DNA of 64,000 nt. Source: Gnetum montanum. Lineage: Eukaryota > Streptophyta > Gnetopsida > Gnetales > Gnetaceae. Numbering within the stretch: position 1 is the stretch's first letter; every line of letters begins with the position of its first letter. Location of the stretch: positions 71,310-135,309 of the forward strand of contig MNCI01035706.1 in assembly GCA_015680685.1 (NCBI GenBank). The letters run 5' to 3'. The notes below the pieces were generated by a model. The model was not told the DNA's origin, ran no database searches, and worked only from the letters and a program-made list of their open reading frames with translations. The translations under genes and the position numbers were made by a program. Shown here in pieces: positions 44,760-55,245 of this stretch.

Positions 44760-45231
44760 AGATCCAGACAAAATTTACCCGCTGTGCATTTAATCCGCTT
44801 CTGTACGAGCTCCCAAATCCAACGCACACAGTTCATCAAAATTTATGTGGAGTCCTGAATCTCAGCGCATAGCTATTTCATTATTGGTGCTTTATCTCTT
44901 ACGATTAAAGCAAAATTAATGGCTCCGGATGGAATCTTCTTTTTCAAGGGCCGACGGATAAGGGATTCCTTCCGATGAAGTTTTCTCTCTTGCAATTTAA
45001 AAGGAATAAACTTTTGAAGTACTGCTCTGCAAGTTATTCCGAACTTCCCAGCAATGCTTCCTTAATTGATGTTTTCTGTCTCTTCTTGGATTCTCAGTCG
45101 GTTTCTGGGTGTTTATATATTGGAACATTAAATTTCCATTTCTGCATATACGGGAGTTCTGGATCGTGCTCTTGCCTCTTTGCCTCTTTGATAAATATCA
45201 TCTTCGCCTTTGTTCAAAGCTTTGTAACCTA

Positions 45232-45567
45232 ATGGGTAATGCAAGGTCTCTCTGTGATTGTTACCGATGCTGCAACAGTCACGATGTTGCAGCCCAGCAA
45301 ACCCTAACTGATCCTGCCATGGCAGGGCCTCCTAGTTCTGCTTCTGAAGCAGGTGCAGAAGCCGGGCAAGCTTCTGCGTCAGAAGCAGGGGGGCCGCCTC
45401 CTACGTCCCCTGCTGTCATTGATACGAGTACAGAGCAAGCTTCAACTTCTGCATCTGCTGTTGCCGATGAAGCATCTCAAAACATCCTTGATATTTCAAA
45501 ATATGGTGTGGACGGAGATTTAAGCGCCCTGATCAATTACACTGGAATTCTTCTCGATTATGCCAAG
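45232..45567 (+). CDS. NLR exon 1: lipid-anchor-like start and low-complexity linker
   Basis: 112 codons. Begins MGNARSLCDCYRCC: Gly2 with a Ser at residue 6 fits an N-myristoylation signal, and four cysteines within residues 8-14 fit palmitoylation. Residues ~30-85 are Ala/Ser/Gly/Pro-rich (SASEAGAEAGQASASEAGG) and probably disordered. The exon ends LLDYAK before a GT donor at 45568. The start is chosen because it gives this motif and the upstream part of the frame lacks gene-like sequence. A short upstream ORF (44975-45232) ends with TAATG overlapping this ATG. Confidence 0.7.
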
Positions 45568-45672
45568 GTCTGTTTACAATTTTACTTCTCCTGCTGTTTT
45601 ACCATTGGCGATGCCTTTCATAATTGATTTGTTGAGGAGATTTTTGTTTTTCTTTCATTTAGATGAATGTAG

Positions 45673-45795
45673 GAATCACGGTCTTCTTTGAAGGATTCTA
45701 AATCTCATTGGAAAGAGTGGAAATTTGTGGATACAACAGATCTTGTAAAATTCAAGGATATGTTTTCTGAATCTGCCGATGCTGCCAGCAGTCTT
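45673..45795 (+). CDS. NLR exon 2
   Basis: 41 codons in phase 0 (ESRSSLKDSKSHWKEWKFVD...FSESADAASSL), between a TAG acceptor and a perfect GTGAGT donor. Charged and helical; may belong to the N-terminal domain. Confidence 0.7.
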
Positions 45796-47287
45796 GTGAG
45801 TATTTTCTCTTCTGTAAAGTTCAAATTTATCTAATATTGTTACTATATTCTAATAGCTATTCCCTCTAAAAGCTTAGATACAACTCCTTACAGTTTCTTT
45901 GTTGGGGGCTTTGTCGGGTCAGTGCATTGGGTTTTATCGTTAGGGTCCATCTTATGATTTTGCTTTAATTCTTCTTTTTAATAATCCAAGAGAGATTAGC
46001 ATAATAGATGCTTTGCAAGATAAGTTTTGAAGCACAATGATAGAATAGGTGAGAATTTAATGCGTTGATGCACTTTTTTGTTTAATTTTTATATTAAAAT
46101 AGAAAATTTTGTAATACTAGTAAATTTATAGTTTCTTGTAATTAATAATTAAGTATATTATATATTTGTTATATATTTTTCCATGTTATTCTTACATAAT
46201 GTTCTTGTTGATTACTAAGAAAGTTGTGAGAACCATAGAGTTGCATATGCATCCCAATTGTTAGTTATGATATGATTTTATGATATATACTTTCTTTTTA
46301 ACACCTTTACACTATATAGTCAAGCTTTGTTTAAAAATAGGAGCTTACAAATTTACATAAAAGATATAAAATGATTGAATTTTAGACATTTAATTATTTT
46401 TTTAACAAACATTAAGAAAATTAGAAATCTTTTTCAAAGCCTTACTTCGATTAATCATTTTAACAATTATTAATAATATTTAAATGTTATTACTTAGTTT
46501 AATTATTTTTTCTTGTTTAAACATGTATTAATAATTTTGAAATATTTAATGATTTTTAATGGTATTACTAAAATTAAATTTTTACTTATATTCATTAATA
46601 CCCTTTTGGATCTATTAAACTACACTATTTTTAGAATTCCTCCTACTGAAAGTTTTATTTATCTATAATTCCTTGTTGCCTACTAACTTAAATTTTCTAT
46701 AAGTCCTTCTATTAGCTTTGATTTTTTACAACGTTGTAAGTTTACTTACAAGATAATTGCTATGTAAGAAGTTGCTAGTTCAATTATGTTTAAAATATCC
46801 TCATTTTACTATTTTTTGCTAGTTTGAGACTTTTTTTTATTGATTTTTTTAGTTAATAATATTTTCCTCAAACTACAAATCAATTGCAACTGATTTAAAA
46901 ATAAAGAGCTTTTAAAACAATAAAGTTATAGATGGTACATTGATCATTTTCTTAAGATAATCCTTCCTTTGAGTTTGGATTAGAGTTTGATCAGTTTGTT
47001 CAATGACTGGTACCTCTGCCAGTCAAATTACCTTTTAGGAATTTGGAATGAAATATTAAATATTTAAAAATAAAATAGTCATGTTATGAAGCCATTTCAC
47101 TTCAATTCTTAAATCAAAATTAGTAAAAACTTTAAATTTGGAATCAGAGATCTCATATTATATATCGCATTTTTTTTCACGTATTTAGTAGAACCCACAT
47201 AAAGTAACAACCCCTTTTCTATACCAAAATCAAAACCAATTAAAAAAAGAAGAAGATTTGAACAGCTAATAATTGAGTTAAGTGCAG

Positions 47288-47870
47288 ATATCCAATGAAC
47301 AAAGTGCTACCGTGATGGATGTTGCAAAAACAGTGCTAAATGGGATTGGAAAGGCCCATTGGGTTGCTGCCGGCTTGCTCGCTGTTGCTTTTGCTCTTGA
47401 AAGATTTGAAATGGTATTGGCAAACAATGCAGAATGTGTAGATGTGTTAGATGAGATGTATCGATTGGCAGAATACCTTCAGATTGTAAAGCAAAGACGT
47501 AGGCTGAAACAACATATTTCAAGTTTAATGGGAGAGGCCCTCCAATTGGTGGTTCAACGAGCGGCTGTGTGCTTCTGCCAAGCCAAATCTTCCTGGTTGT
47601 AAAAGTGAGTGACATTATGTTTTTTTTTTTTTTCCAATTTTTTAATTCTTATTTTAGATTGTGAAGAACCAGTTGGATGTTGTAGTGTCTTAACATTTTA
47701 AGGTTTTTGCAGATTCTGTGGAGCAAATGTAGAGAAGAGGCAGTTAGAAGATGTTCGACGCGGTCTTGAGAAGACTCACAGACACTTGATGTTGCACGTT
47801 ATTCTCAGAGTATACGATAGCAATCAGCCCCACCAATTGCCAAGAATGGAGTTTTACCCCCACCATGCAG
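47288..47870 (+). CDS. NLR exons 3 and 4: helical N-terminal domain
   Basis: Exon 3 is 47288-47598 and exon 4 is 47713-47870. The first helices read VAKTVLNGIGKAHWVAAGLL and AVAFALERFEMVLANNAECV, then a LDEMYRLAEYLQIVKQRRRL helix, and HISSLMGEALQLVVQRAAVC. The hydrophobic helix followed by an N..C..L pattern resembles HeLo/RPW8-type four-helix bundles found ahead of NLR and MLKL-like proteins. The splice after TT (GTAAAA) avoids a stop. Exon 4 ends CAG before GCAAGT, a GC-AG intron. Confidence 0.65.
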
Positions 47871-47996
47871 GCAAGTTATGGAAACTCTATTTTTACGTAA
47901 ATATTAAACACTGATGTTATTCCCGGGGAAGAAATTGTCCTTTGAATCAATTAGTAGTAGGTAGTTTGGCCTAAAAGCATTCTCGTTATTTTTCAG

Positions 47997-48955
47997 TGAT
48001 CCGATCAGAAACGCTGACCAGCATTGTAGAAATGCTAGAAGTAGAAAGTCCAAAGAATGTACTGGTTGTTATTCTGCATGGCTTGGGAGGAATAGGGAAG
48101 AGCACACTTGCTGACGCTGTCTATGCAAGGGTAGATGATGCATTAGGATTTAAATTTTCCAAGGCGGCCCTCTACCAAAACACCGGAAGCAGACCCAATA
48201 CCATGGCTGTGCAGCGAAAACTTTTAGCTGCAGATGGTCAAAAGCTTCTGCTTAAATACTTTGAGAAGGAGCCATGTTTTGTTTACGTCGACAACGTCTT
48301 GGACGGGATTGAACTTGGCAAACTGCTACCGTCTGATGTGGACCGCTCAAGAAAGCTGAGGCTGCTTCTAACTGCTCGAGACACAACAGTGCGCAACGGT
48401 GTTGATGTTATAAATAGAAAGGACGTCAAATTCTTCAGCGTGGAGTCACTGGAGGAGAAAGATGCAAGGTAGAGCAAATAAGTCAGCACGATTTGCAATA
48501 TTTGCTCAGCATCTGCGGAGGCGTGCCTTTGCTTATAGACTTGGTGGGGAGATACTTGAGATACGAGAATAACGTTGCAGAAGCTCTTTAAGACGATTCG
48601 GGACGAGTGCAGGTACGGTGATAGGCAACATTTTGGTGGGCAGACCATCGAATTCTTCTGTTTTGCATTTGATACTCTGCAGCAATCCCGCCGAGATGCT
48701 TTTCTCGACATCTGCGCTTTCTCTTTGGGGTTCTCCTCTTCTCCTTGGGATTGGCGTTTTCTGGAGCGGTTGTTTGGAAAGCATACCATGGAGGTGTTGG
48801 AAAGGAGGGCCCTCGTAAAGAAAGTGCCTCAAAAGTACTCGACGCGAGTGATGATACCAAACGAGTTTGCAGCAGAAGCAAAAGTCCATGACGTGGTCTT
48901 AGAAATGGGCCGAAGAATTGGGCAATCAAGCAGGATCACCACTGTCTCGCAATTC
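47997..48955 (+). pseudogene. NLR NB-ARC part
   Basis: Nucleotide-binding switch. The exon opens VIRSETLTSIVEMLEVE, then the P-loop. Kinase-2 ends VDNV where VDDV is usual, so the catalytic second Asp is Asn. Frameshifts at about 48470 (with loss of the LF..HAF-type segment before CGGVPLL) and in the CTCTTT run near 48590 break the frame. ARC2 reads FDTLQQSRRDAFLDICAFSL, then ALVKKV and KVHDVVLEMGRRI, a TNL-like pattern. Confidence 0.85.
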
Positions 48956-50018
48956 CGATCTATGCTCGAATCGATCTGCTTTTTCGTTTATTTAATATTG
49001 ATTTGTACTCGTGGCGTAACAGCCATAACGGTAACAGCCATAACGGTAATGGAAGCTGCTGCTGCAGAACTTGCGCAACATCAAAGGCATTTATTTGCAA
49101 GAGAAGGTGGAAGACGGAGAACATCTGATCTTGCCATCTCATAAGCTCGACGCCATGTCCGCCTCCCTGCGAATTCTATCCTTGGATTATGATACAAGGA
49201 ATAGTTCGTGCGCTGTCATTGAAATTGAAGGTGAATGCAAGGAAGCTTTTCCCAAGCTTTTCCACCAGCACCGTGCTTTTACATCAGGTAAAACTTTGAA
49301 ATATTTAAGCATGTATAAAATTAAAATATTATGACAACTGACGCTGCTGCTGTTAAATTGCTGCACATAGTTGCCATCCAACTTGAAGCAGTTACGCCTC
49401 CGCTTCGAGCACGAGTCCATAATAACAGATAGTGAAAAGCCTGTATCCCAGATGTTAAATATAGAGGTTTTAGACTCATATCACATATGAAGTCCTTGGT
49501 AGAGTTATCCTTGGCGAACGCTGACCAATTGGTGCAGCTGCTTGATGAACTCCATACCCTGCCGCATCTCCACACTATATGGTTTCGTAACATTGCATTA
49601 AGAGAAGTTCCAGAGAGTATTGGCGGGTGTGTTTTATTGATTAATAGTCCGAAGGTGCAGGGAAGTTGTACGACTGCCTTTGGGCATAGAGAACCTTTCG
49701 TTGTTACAGAAACTGGATCTTAAAGGGTGTGAGAGTCTGGAAGAGCTTCCAGAAAACATTGGGAGATTGATGTCGCTTAAGTTTCTGTGCTTGTGGGGCT
49801 GCAGAAATCTCAAGAGGTTAGGTGCAACATTTCACTCTCTCCCATCTCTAGAAATATTAGATCTGGATGATTGCTCTGAGTTGGAGGCAAATTGGATGGA
49901 CGTGCTTACAAACATTAAGTCACTCCAATTCCTTTACATCCACAACTGTCCACGCCTTATTCAAAGATGGCAAGAGTTGGAAAATGCATATTTAAATGTA
50001 AAATGCATATACTACTGA
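48956..50018 (+). pseudogene. NLR LRR part
   Basis: 49060-49287 reads LRNIKGIYLQEK then SLRILSLDYD, as in the first LRRs after ARC2. A GTAAAA donor lies at 49288 and an acceptor before 49371 (LPSNLKQLRLRFEHESI), but the phase does not match. 49487-49620 reads SLVELSLANADQLVQLLDEL then LREVPESIGG. 49690-50018 reads LSLLQKLDLKGCESLEELPE, then SLKFLCLWGCRNLKRL, SLEILDLDDCSELE and SLQFLYIHNCPRL, with a stop after KCIYY. The C-terminus is short. A repeat AACAGCCATAACGGT lies at 49018-49047 inside an insertion. Confidence 0.8.
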
Positions 50019-50750
50019 TATCTGGTAAATGTATTTTTCTATAAAACTGAGCATTAAAGAGATTATGCACTTTTATGTGCAAATTATCAATTTCCTCGCT
50101 TTTGGGTAAGAAGTTGATAAGAAAATACTACTAGCAATTTTATTACTTTACATTACAGAGCGTATTTGCTTTAGTGTTATGATCTTAATTTTTGAATCTG
50201 AAAATTTCAAAGTTTTTAATAGAAGTCGGTGTGAAAAGTTCCAACGTTATTTTAAGTCCTTATACCCGATGCACTTAACAAAATTTCGGTTTCACTTCAA
50301 TTTCATAAATAACGTTGAAACATTTTTTTAAAAAAATCAAGGGAGCCTATTTTTTTATTTTTAAATATTAATCATAGTTACCAGAAACGGGCTCCGGGGT
50401 AGCATTTGCATCTGCAACGTGACCAAAACAGCAATGTGAAAGGTTACGTACAAGAAACCATTTAAAAATAATATGCTGTATAAATTAGGAATTATATAAG
50501 TGAAATTTTAATAATAAATTTTATAAGATGCAAAGCTTTCTATCATAATAATGGAAAGACATTTTCATAATAAGGTATATAACATATTCTTCTAATGATG
50601 TTGAGGTTAATTTTTGAACATAAAATGTGGAGCTATATTTAACAACCCCAGCAAAAAGGAGACCACTTATTAACTTTATAACATTTCATATATTGTATGC
50701 TTCTTAATGATGGCCAGAGCTTAGTTAAACATTTTAATGAAATAGTATGA
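50019..50750. other. AT-rich DNA downstream of the NLR
   Basis: No gene seen. Confidence 0.4.
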
Positions 50751-52100
50751 TAGTTAACTTTTTAAAAGTGCTTTTTAATTTTAACACTATCAAACATTTT
50801 CTCAGAATTAGAATCTAAAACTTCTATAGGAAACTCATCATCTCTATCATCTATAGATCCTACATAATCCCACATTTGATGAGGACTTGATATGTAAGTC
50901 AGAGAAGACTAAGATAATAACCTGATGTTTGAATTGACATAAACAAAATCTTAAGCCTTTACGATACTAAGTTAAATATGTAACTATGCCGATAAAACGT
51001 TCTAGAGTACTTAATCAAAATAAGTAAAATTTCATTAAAAAATTCTACAATAAACTATCAATGAATGGTTCATAATAAATTATTGAATTTTCTTCGCATT
51101 AGTTATAACTTGTGATATCCATTCAACATCTACAATAATATCTTTAAGTAATAAATTCAAGCAATGTGTTACACAAGGAGTCCAAAATATACTTGAAAAT
51201 TCATCCTTTATCATTTCTCCTACCAACATATTATTTAAAGCACTATCTATGATAATCTACACAATATTATCTCGACCCATAATATTTATTGCCTAATGAA
51301 AAAATTCCATTAAATATACAACATTTGTAAGATTTTCTAAGGTATCATGTAACTTTATAAATATAATACCTTTTAAAGATAATGCAAAAATATTAGCAAG
51401 TGGTTTATTATTAATATTTTTCCATACATCTGATAAAATAAACATACATGTTGTAGATGAACAACCCTGTATGTATCTTAAATTTTCTTCCATTCAAGAT
51501 TTTTCTTCACTTAACAAAGTTGTTCTAATCTTTTCAGAGCTAGGAAAAACAACCTTTTGGAGCAAACTTTATTAGTTGTACGGCTTATTTCCAACAAGGA
51601 GATTTAGCAATGTTAAAAGGTATGCCATACGCATAAAAAAGTCTTCCTATGATTGCAGTCCCATTTTCTCTATTTGAAACATGAAACATTTTCTCTATAC
51701 TAGTGTTTGATACTAAATGATTAGCATTTCTATGCATATTTATGATTTTATTTACATGCTTCTTTTCAAAATGTTAAAACTACCTTACGAGGTCTTCTCT
51801 TTCAAAATTTGACATTCCTTTACATACCATAATTTGTTCTTTCTTTCCAATTCAAAGTAAGTGATACCTAACTCATGCAATAAAACTACTATTTATGTTG
51901 CAATAAAAATAAATCCAAGAGTTGCTTCATTAGCCCTTACCTTTAGAATAATTTCTTTTAATAATAACCATGCTCCATAGCTTTTTTTGAAAAGCTCTCT
52001 TTAATGAATAATATTCTTATATTTCTTCATATCCTTCATGTTGTTCATGTTCTTCAAAATGTAGATCCTAACTTTCAAATGATATTTTTTTTTGCATATT
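50750..52100 (-). pseudogene. hAT-type transposase remnant (DUF659-like)
   Basis: Minus strand. 51493-51290 reads LRYIQGCSSTTCMFILSDVW, then ANIFALSLKGIIFIKLHDTL (the GC...DGW and NF...P.G..FLKS.D pattern of hAT DUF659). Then come IIIDSALNNMLVGEMI (the TDNA..N..AG pattern), FWTPCVTHCLNLLLKDI (the PC.AH.LNL..ED signature, about 51190-51120) and ITNAKKI..FIMNH. An acidic tail near 50880-50800 could be the C-terminal region. The BED zinc finger is not clear. Several stops are present, and no terminal inverted repeats or 8-bp duplication were identified. hAT transposases cut and paste DNA. Confidence 0.7.
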
Positions 52101-52519
52101 TATAATGCCAAATTTAAAAATTAAAATTTCATACCATATAAGATATAATTAGGTTTACTTTGATTAATAATAAGCTTTAACAAACCTACTAAAATACATC
52201 AAATTCAAAATGTTTTTTTCATTTATCAAGGATGGCATAAAATTCAAATATTTTTTTTCATTTATCAAGGATGTTTGAATATATGTTTTTAGGATTATAA
52301 GCATAAAAATAAAGGAGAGATACATAAGATCTCTAAGAACAATTTAAAAAAAGACAAGTAGATATGCTATTTATTCAATAAAATGTAGCACTCCTAAATA
52401 AGTTTTTGTAATTTAGGCAAAAGATATGAAATTTTCACTTTAATATATGCTATATTGTTTCAATGTTTCACATCTTCTCTACTTAAATAATGTATATGCA
52501 ATGCTTTCAATATAACATA
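52101..52519. other. AT-rich DNA, no gene
   Basis: Contains two copies of TTTTTTTCATTTATCAAGGA (about 52215 and 52250), a short tandem duplication. Otherwise nothing supported. Confidence 0.5.
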
Positions 52520-52709
52520 TGATGAGCAACCAGTATACCCTACGCTCAACCATATGAATTACTAGTGTTCACTCAACGATCTAGTTGAATTCTAAGAACT
52601 TTAGGTTTCTAAGTTGATGAGCAACGAGGTACCCCTATGCCCAACCATACGAATCATAAAGTGTTCACGCACGATCTAATCGAATTCTATGGACTTTATA
52701 GTTTCCAAC
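52520..52709. repeat. Tandem duplication of the gypsy LTR end
   Basis: 52520-52614 and 52615-52709 are two ~95-bp units, each beginning TGATGAGCAAC and including CCCAACCATACGAAT or a variant. The unit matches the 3' end of the LTR at 55.01-55.10 kb in reverse. Confidence 0.75.
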
Positions 52710-53507
52710 ACACTAGCCTTCTAGGTTGTGAACCTTGCCCTAAGGTCGTTTGTTGTCTTCCCAATTACACTTGTGATGTAGATAGGTATGGTTAAGTGTA
52801 ATTGAGGCATAAGATTTTTATCATTTTTTATTTTATAATTTTAGTGTTTAAAGAGAAATAAAGTAATTGGATTAACTAATTTAATTTAACTAGTCTCTAA
52901 CTTGCCCTAACATAAGCATCAGATCCCACTTTCTACACATGTCTTGAAACCACGTATCCACTACTGGGTTACCAAGTGCTATGCTACTAGGTGCACCAAG
53001 CAATAATGTTGTTGGGATTACCAAGTGAATACATGTTACGCTTTAAGAGATCGTACTTATTTATTTGATCTATTTAGCTTATCTTGCTTAATTACTGAAA
53101 AACATTGAATAAATAATTAAAACATTAAATGCATAAATGAAACATTTAAACTATCCAAAATGCTACAAGATTTATCAAGAAGTTTGTCTTTATTGTCACA
53201 CACACTATCATGCTCAAGTACAATAGTGCTTGACTAAAGATTTGTACACTCAATGACTCCTATTGTGGGCACTCAAGAAAAATATTCTTTCAAATAGACA
53301 AACTGCAAGAGCTTTGCTATTACTATGAATTTGATGCTCATAAATGCAGCTAGTGAGTATGTATTTATAGGCCAGGACATATCCGTACGTCGACAAGGCC
53401 ATGTTGATGCAAGAGATTACATCGACAGGGCCTAGTGGATAGGGCTACATTGATGCGATAGAGTACGTCAATAGGGCCTAGTTGATGTAACAAACTATAT
53501 CTCATCA
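52615..53507 (-). repeat. Gypsy LTR of element 4 (3' LTR), minus strand
   Basis: Minus-strand homologue of the LTR at 54204-55100. The start near 53507 (TGATGAGATATAG) and end ...GCTCATCA at 52615 are approximate. A TATA box (CTATAAATAC) lies at 53361-53370 on the minus strand. It follows the element 4 third ORF on the same strand, as expected of a 3' LTR. Confidence 0.7.
53361..53370 (-). promoter_or_regulatory. TATA box of the element 4 LTR
   Basis: CTATAAATAC on the minus strand. Directly upstream (53380-53490) are several copies of a TACGTCGA..GGCC / TACATCGACAGGGCC module. Confidence 0.6.
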
Positions 53508-53679
53508 TACCTCCATGATTAAATGAAAACTTGTCCTTGATTTCTTTACAAAATTGGAAAGGTATGGGAAATAGACATAACAAAACTGAGTGCCAAATGT
53601 ACAAATCAATCACATTACAAAATTGAGCATGGTACAAAAATTGGACAAGCACATCCTCTGATGGCATAAAGACAAAAGA

Positions 53680-54203
53680 GAAGATCACACAGTCCTAGGC
53701 GATGGAGGATCCAACAGACCTTCTCCAACTCCAGGCATGGCTAGTGGCTAAGGTGGTTGTGGTTATTCTGCTACTGCTACTGCAACTTCTAGTGAAAGGC
53801 TGAAAGCATCTAACAATGCTTTCATTTTCTCTTCTTTACTCCTGGGATCATTCACGGTCCACAGAGTTTTGCCAATGTGGGCCATAATTGAAATATTCCA
53901 AGGACAAGATAATATTGAAAATAGCTCCTTTACATTGATAAACTAGGTCGCAAATTGTTTGGGCTCAATGTCGAACACTCAGATTATGTCTTGCAGTGTT
54001 TGGTAGTCATTCATTCTTTTGGCCATATTCTCAGTGATTGATCTTTGGTCGGTGAATTTTTCCTTGAAAACCTCAAGTTTAGCATTTACCACTACAAGCT
54101 TTTGCTTGATGTCTTTATGATTCTTGAGCTTAGCCTCATACAATCAGTATAAGATGACCACTTTCTTCTCAAACTTAGACCATGGTCGTTTCGCAGTCAA
54201 CAT
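53680..54203 (-). pseudogene. Third ORF of gypsy element 4, C-terminal part
   Basis: The minus strand reads ISIMAHIGKTLWTVNDPRSK, then EEKMKALLDAFS near 53860-53800. These are homologous to the ends at 1-120 and 19.7 kb, and are preceded (54200-53900) by coiled-coil-like sequence. It continues to a Pro/Gly-rich tail (AMPGVGEGLLDPPSPR) near 53690. Upstream DNA is interrupted at 54204 by the insertion of the plus-strand element. Confidence 0.6.
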
Positions 54204-55100
54204 TGTTAGATATTGATGAAGTGTCATTAGTCAATGCATTGACTAGGCCTTGTATACAGGGCCGTGTATACGCAGCCACGTCGATGTAGCCTTCCATGCG
54301 TCAACGTGGCCCTGTTTACGTGGAGCCTATTTTGGCGTATAAATAAGAGGGCCTTCGGCCTCATTTAGGTACCTTTTTAGTCAGTTGTAGCAAAGCTCTT
54401 GTAGTTTGTTCCCGCAGGAGATAGAATATTTCCCAAGTACCCGCAGCAGGTGTAAGAAAAGTGACTGGCTCTTTATTTGAGCGTTGATGTATCTAATCCC
54501 ATTAGTGTAAACGACAATAAAGATGAGCTCTTTAAGCATTCCTTGCAGCATTTGGACTTAGCCATTTAATGCATTCATTAGTTTAATATGTTTATGCTTT
54601 GATAATTACTTAAGTTTCTATTATTGTTATTTTAATTACTTTTGCTCTCTTATAAGTTCATAAAGACCATAAGTACGACCATCTCGAATGTAAACCCAAC
54701 ACTTGGTAACCCAGTGATGCTTAACGTCTTGTAACCCAGTAGTGTTTAGGGGATGCTCAAAACGTACTTGGAAGATGGGATCAGATACTTATGCTAGGAG
54801 TAGTTAAGATTTAGATTAAGATAATCTTAGATTACTTAATACTCTAGCCTTACTTTCCAAGATAATTAGACGCCAAAAGACAAGCAAAAAGCTATAAAAA
54901 TCATTAGCAATAATCTCACTTAACCATTGCAATCAGAATATCACAAGTGAGGTTAGGAAGACAATGACCATTGTAACCCAAGGTTTGCTGGTTAGTGTCT
55001 AGTGTATGTTAAGTGCTTATAGTCTACGGAATTCGACCGAGTCGCATGTGAACGCCCGTGATTCGTATGGTTGGGCGTAGGGGTACCTAGCCGCTGATCA
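54204..55100 (+). repeat. 5' LTR of gypsy element 3
   Basis: Starts TGTTAGATATTG and ends ...CCGCTGATCA directly before the PBS. TATA box at 54338-54345 (TATAAATA). A polyadenylation-like AATAAAG lies at 54509. The left edge interrupts the element 4 third ORF, so this is a nested insertion. The 3' LTR lies outside the window. Confidence 0.8.
54338..54345 (+). promoter_or_regulatory. TATA box of the element 3 LTR
   Basis: TATAAATA, with GTCGATGTAG and GGCCCTG modules just upstream (54240-54320). Confidence 0.7.
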
Positions 55101-55120
55101 TTGGCACTGTTGCCGAGGAC
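55101..55120 (+). other. Primer-binding site of gypsy element 3
   Basis: TTGGCACTGTTGCCGAGGAC resembles the TTGGCGCCGTTGCCGGGGAC site used by Athila/Tat elements. The three differences are C-to-T or G-to-A changes. Confidence 0.75.
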
Positions 55121-55245
55121 TATTAGTCTTATATGCGCCCTTTAACCTTAGCAACCTTATCATCCAAGTCGTTGGAACAGACCCAAGATAGAAACATTTA
55201 CGCACGCTAGACAGATTAAAGTAAATAGTAAGGTACACTGATTAC

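Larger units (their letters stand above)
45232..50018 (+). pseudogene. NLR immune receptor (novel N-terminus, NB-ARC, LRR), frameshifted
   Basis: Reconstructed exons: 45232-45567, 45673-45795, 47288-47598, 47713-47870, then from 47997. All four introns keep phase. NB-ARC carries the P-loop GLGGIGKST (48080-48106), kinase-2 FVYVDNV (48278-48298), RNBS-B SRKLRLLLTARD (48347-48382), GLPL-type CGGVPLL (48514-48534), FLDICAF (48701-48721) and an MHD-type VHD (48884-48892). LRRs follow to 50018. Frames shift near 48470, 48590, 48950-49070, 49480 and 49650. Near 48470 the usual LF..HAF segment is missing. As read, translation ends at 48470-48472 after 467 residues. NLRs detect pathogen activity and oligomerise through NB-ARC. 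The ARC2 pattern is TIR-NLR-like, but there is no TIR domain. Confidence 0.85.

Noticed and set aside
45232-47870. TIR domain at the NLR N-terminus
   Set aside because: I looked for TIR-type motifs in the N-terminal exons and saw none, although the ARC2 part looks TIR-NLR-like.
48283-48929. Three overlapping minus-strand open frames opposite the NLR
   Set aside because: Mirror frames of the NB-ARC coding strand. The plus strand carries the recognisable motifs.
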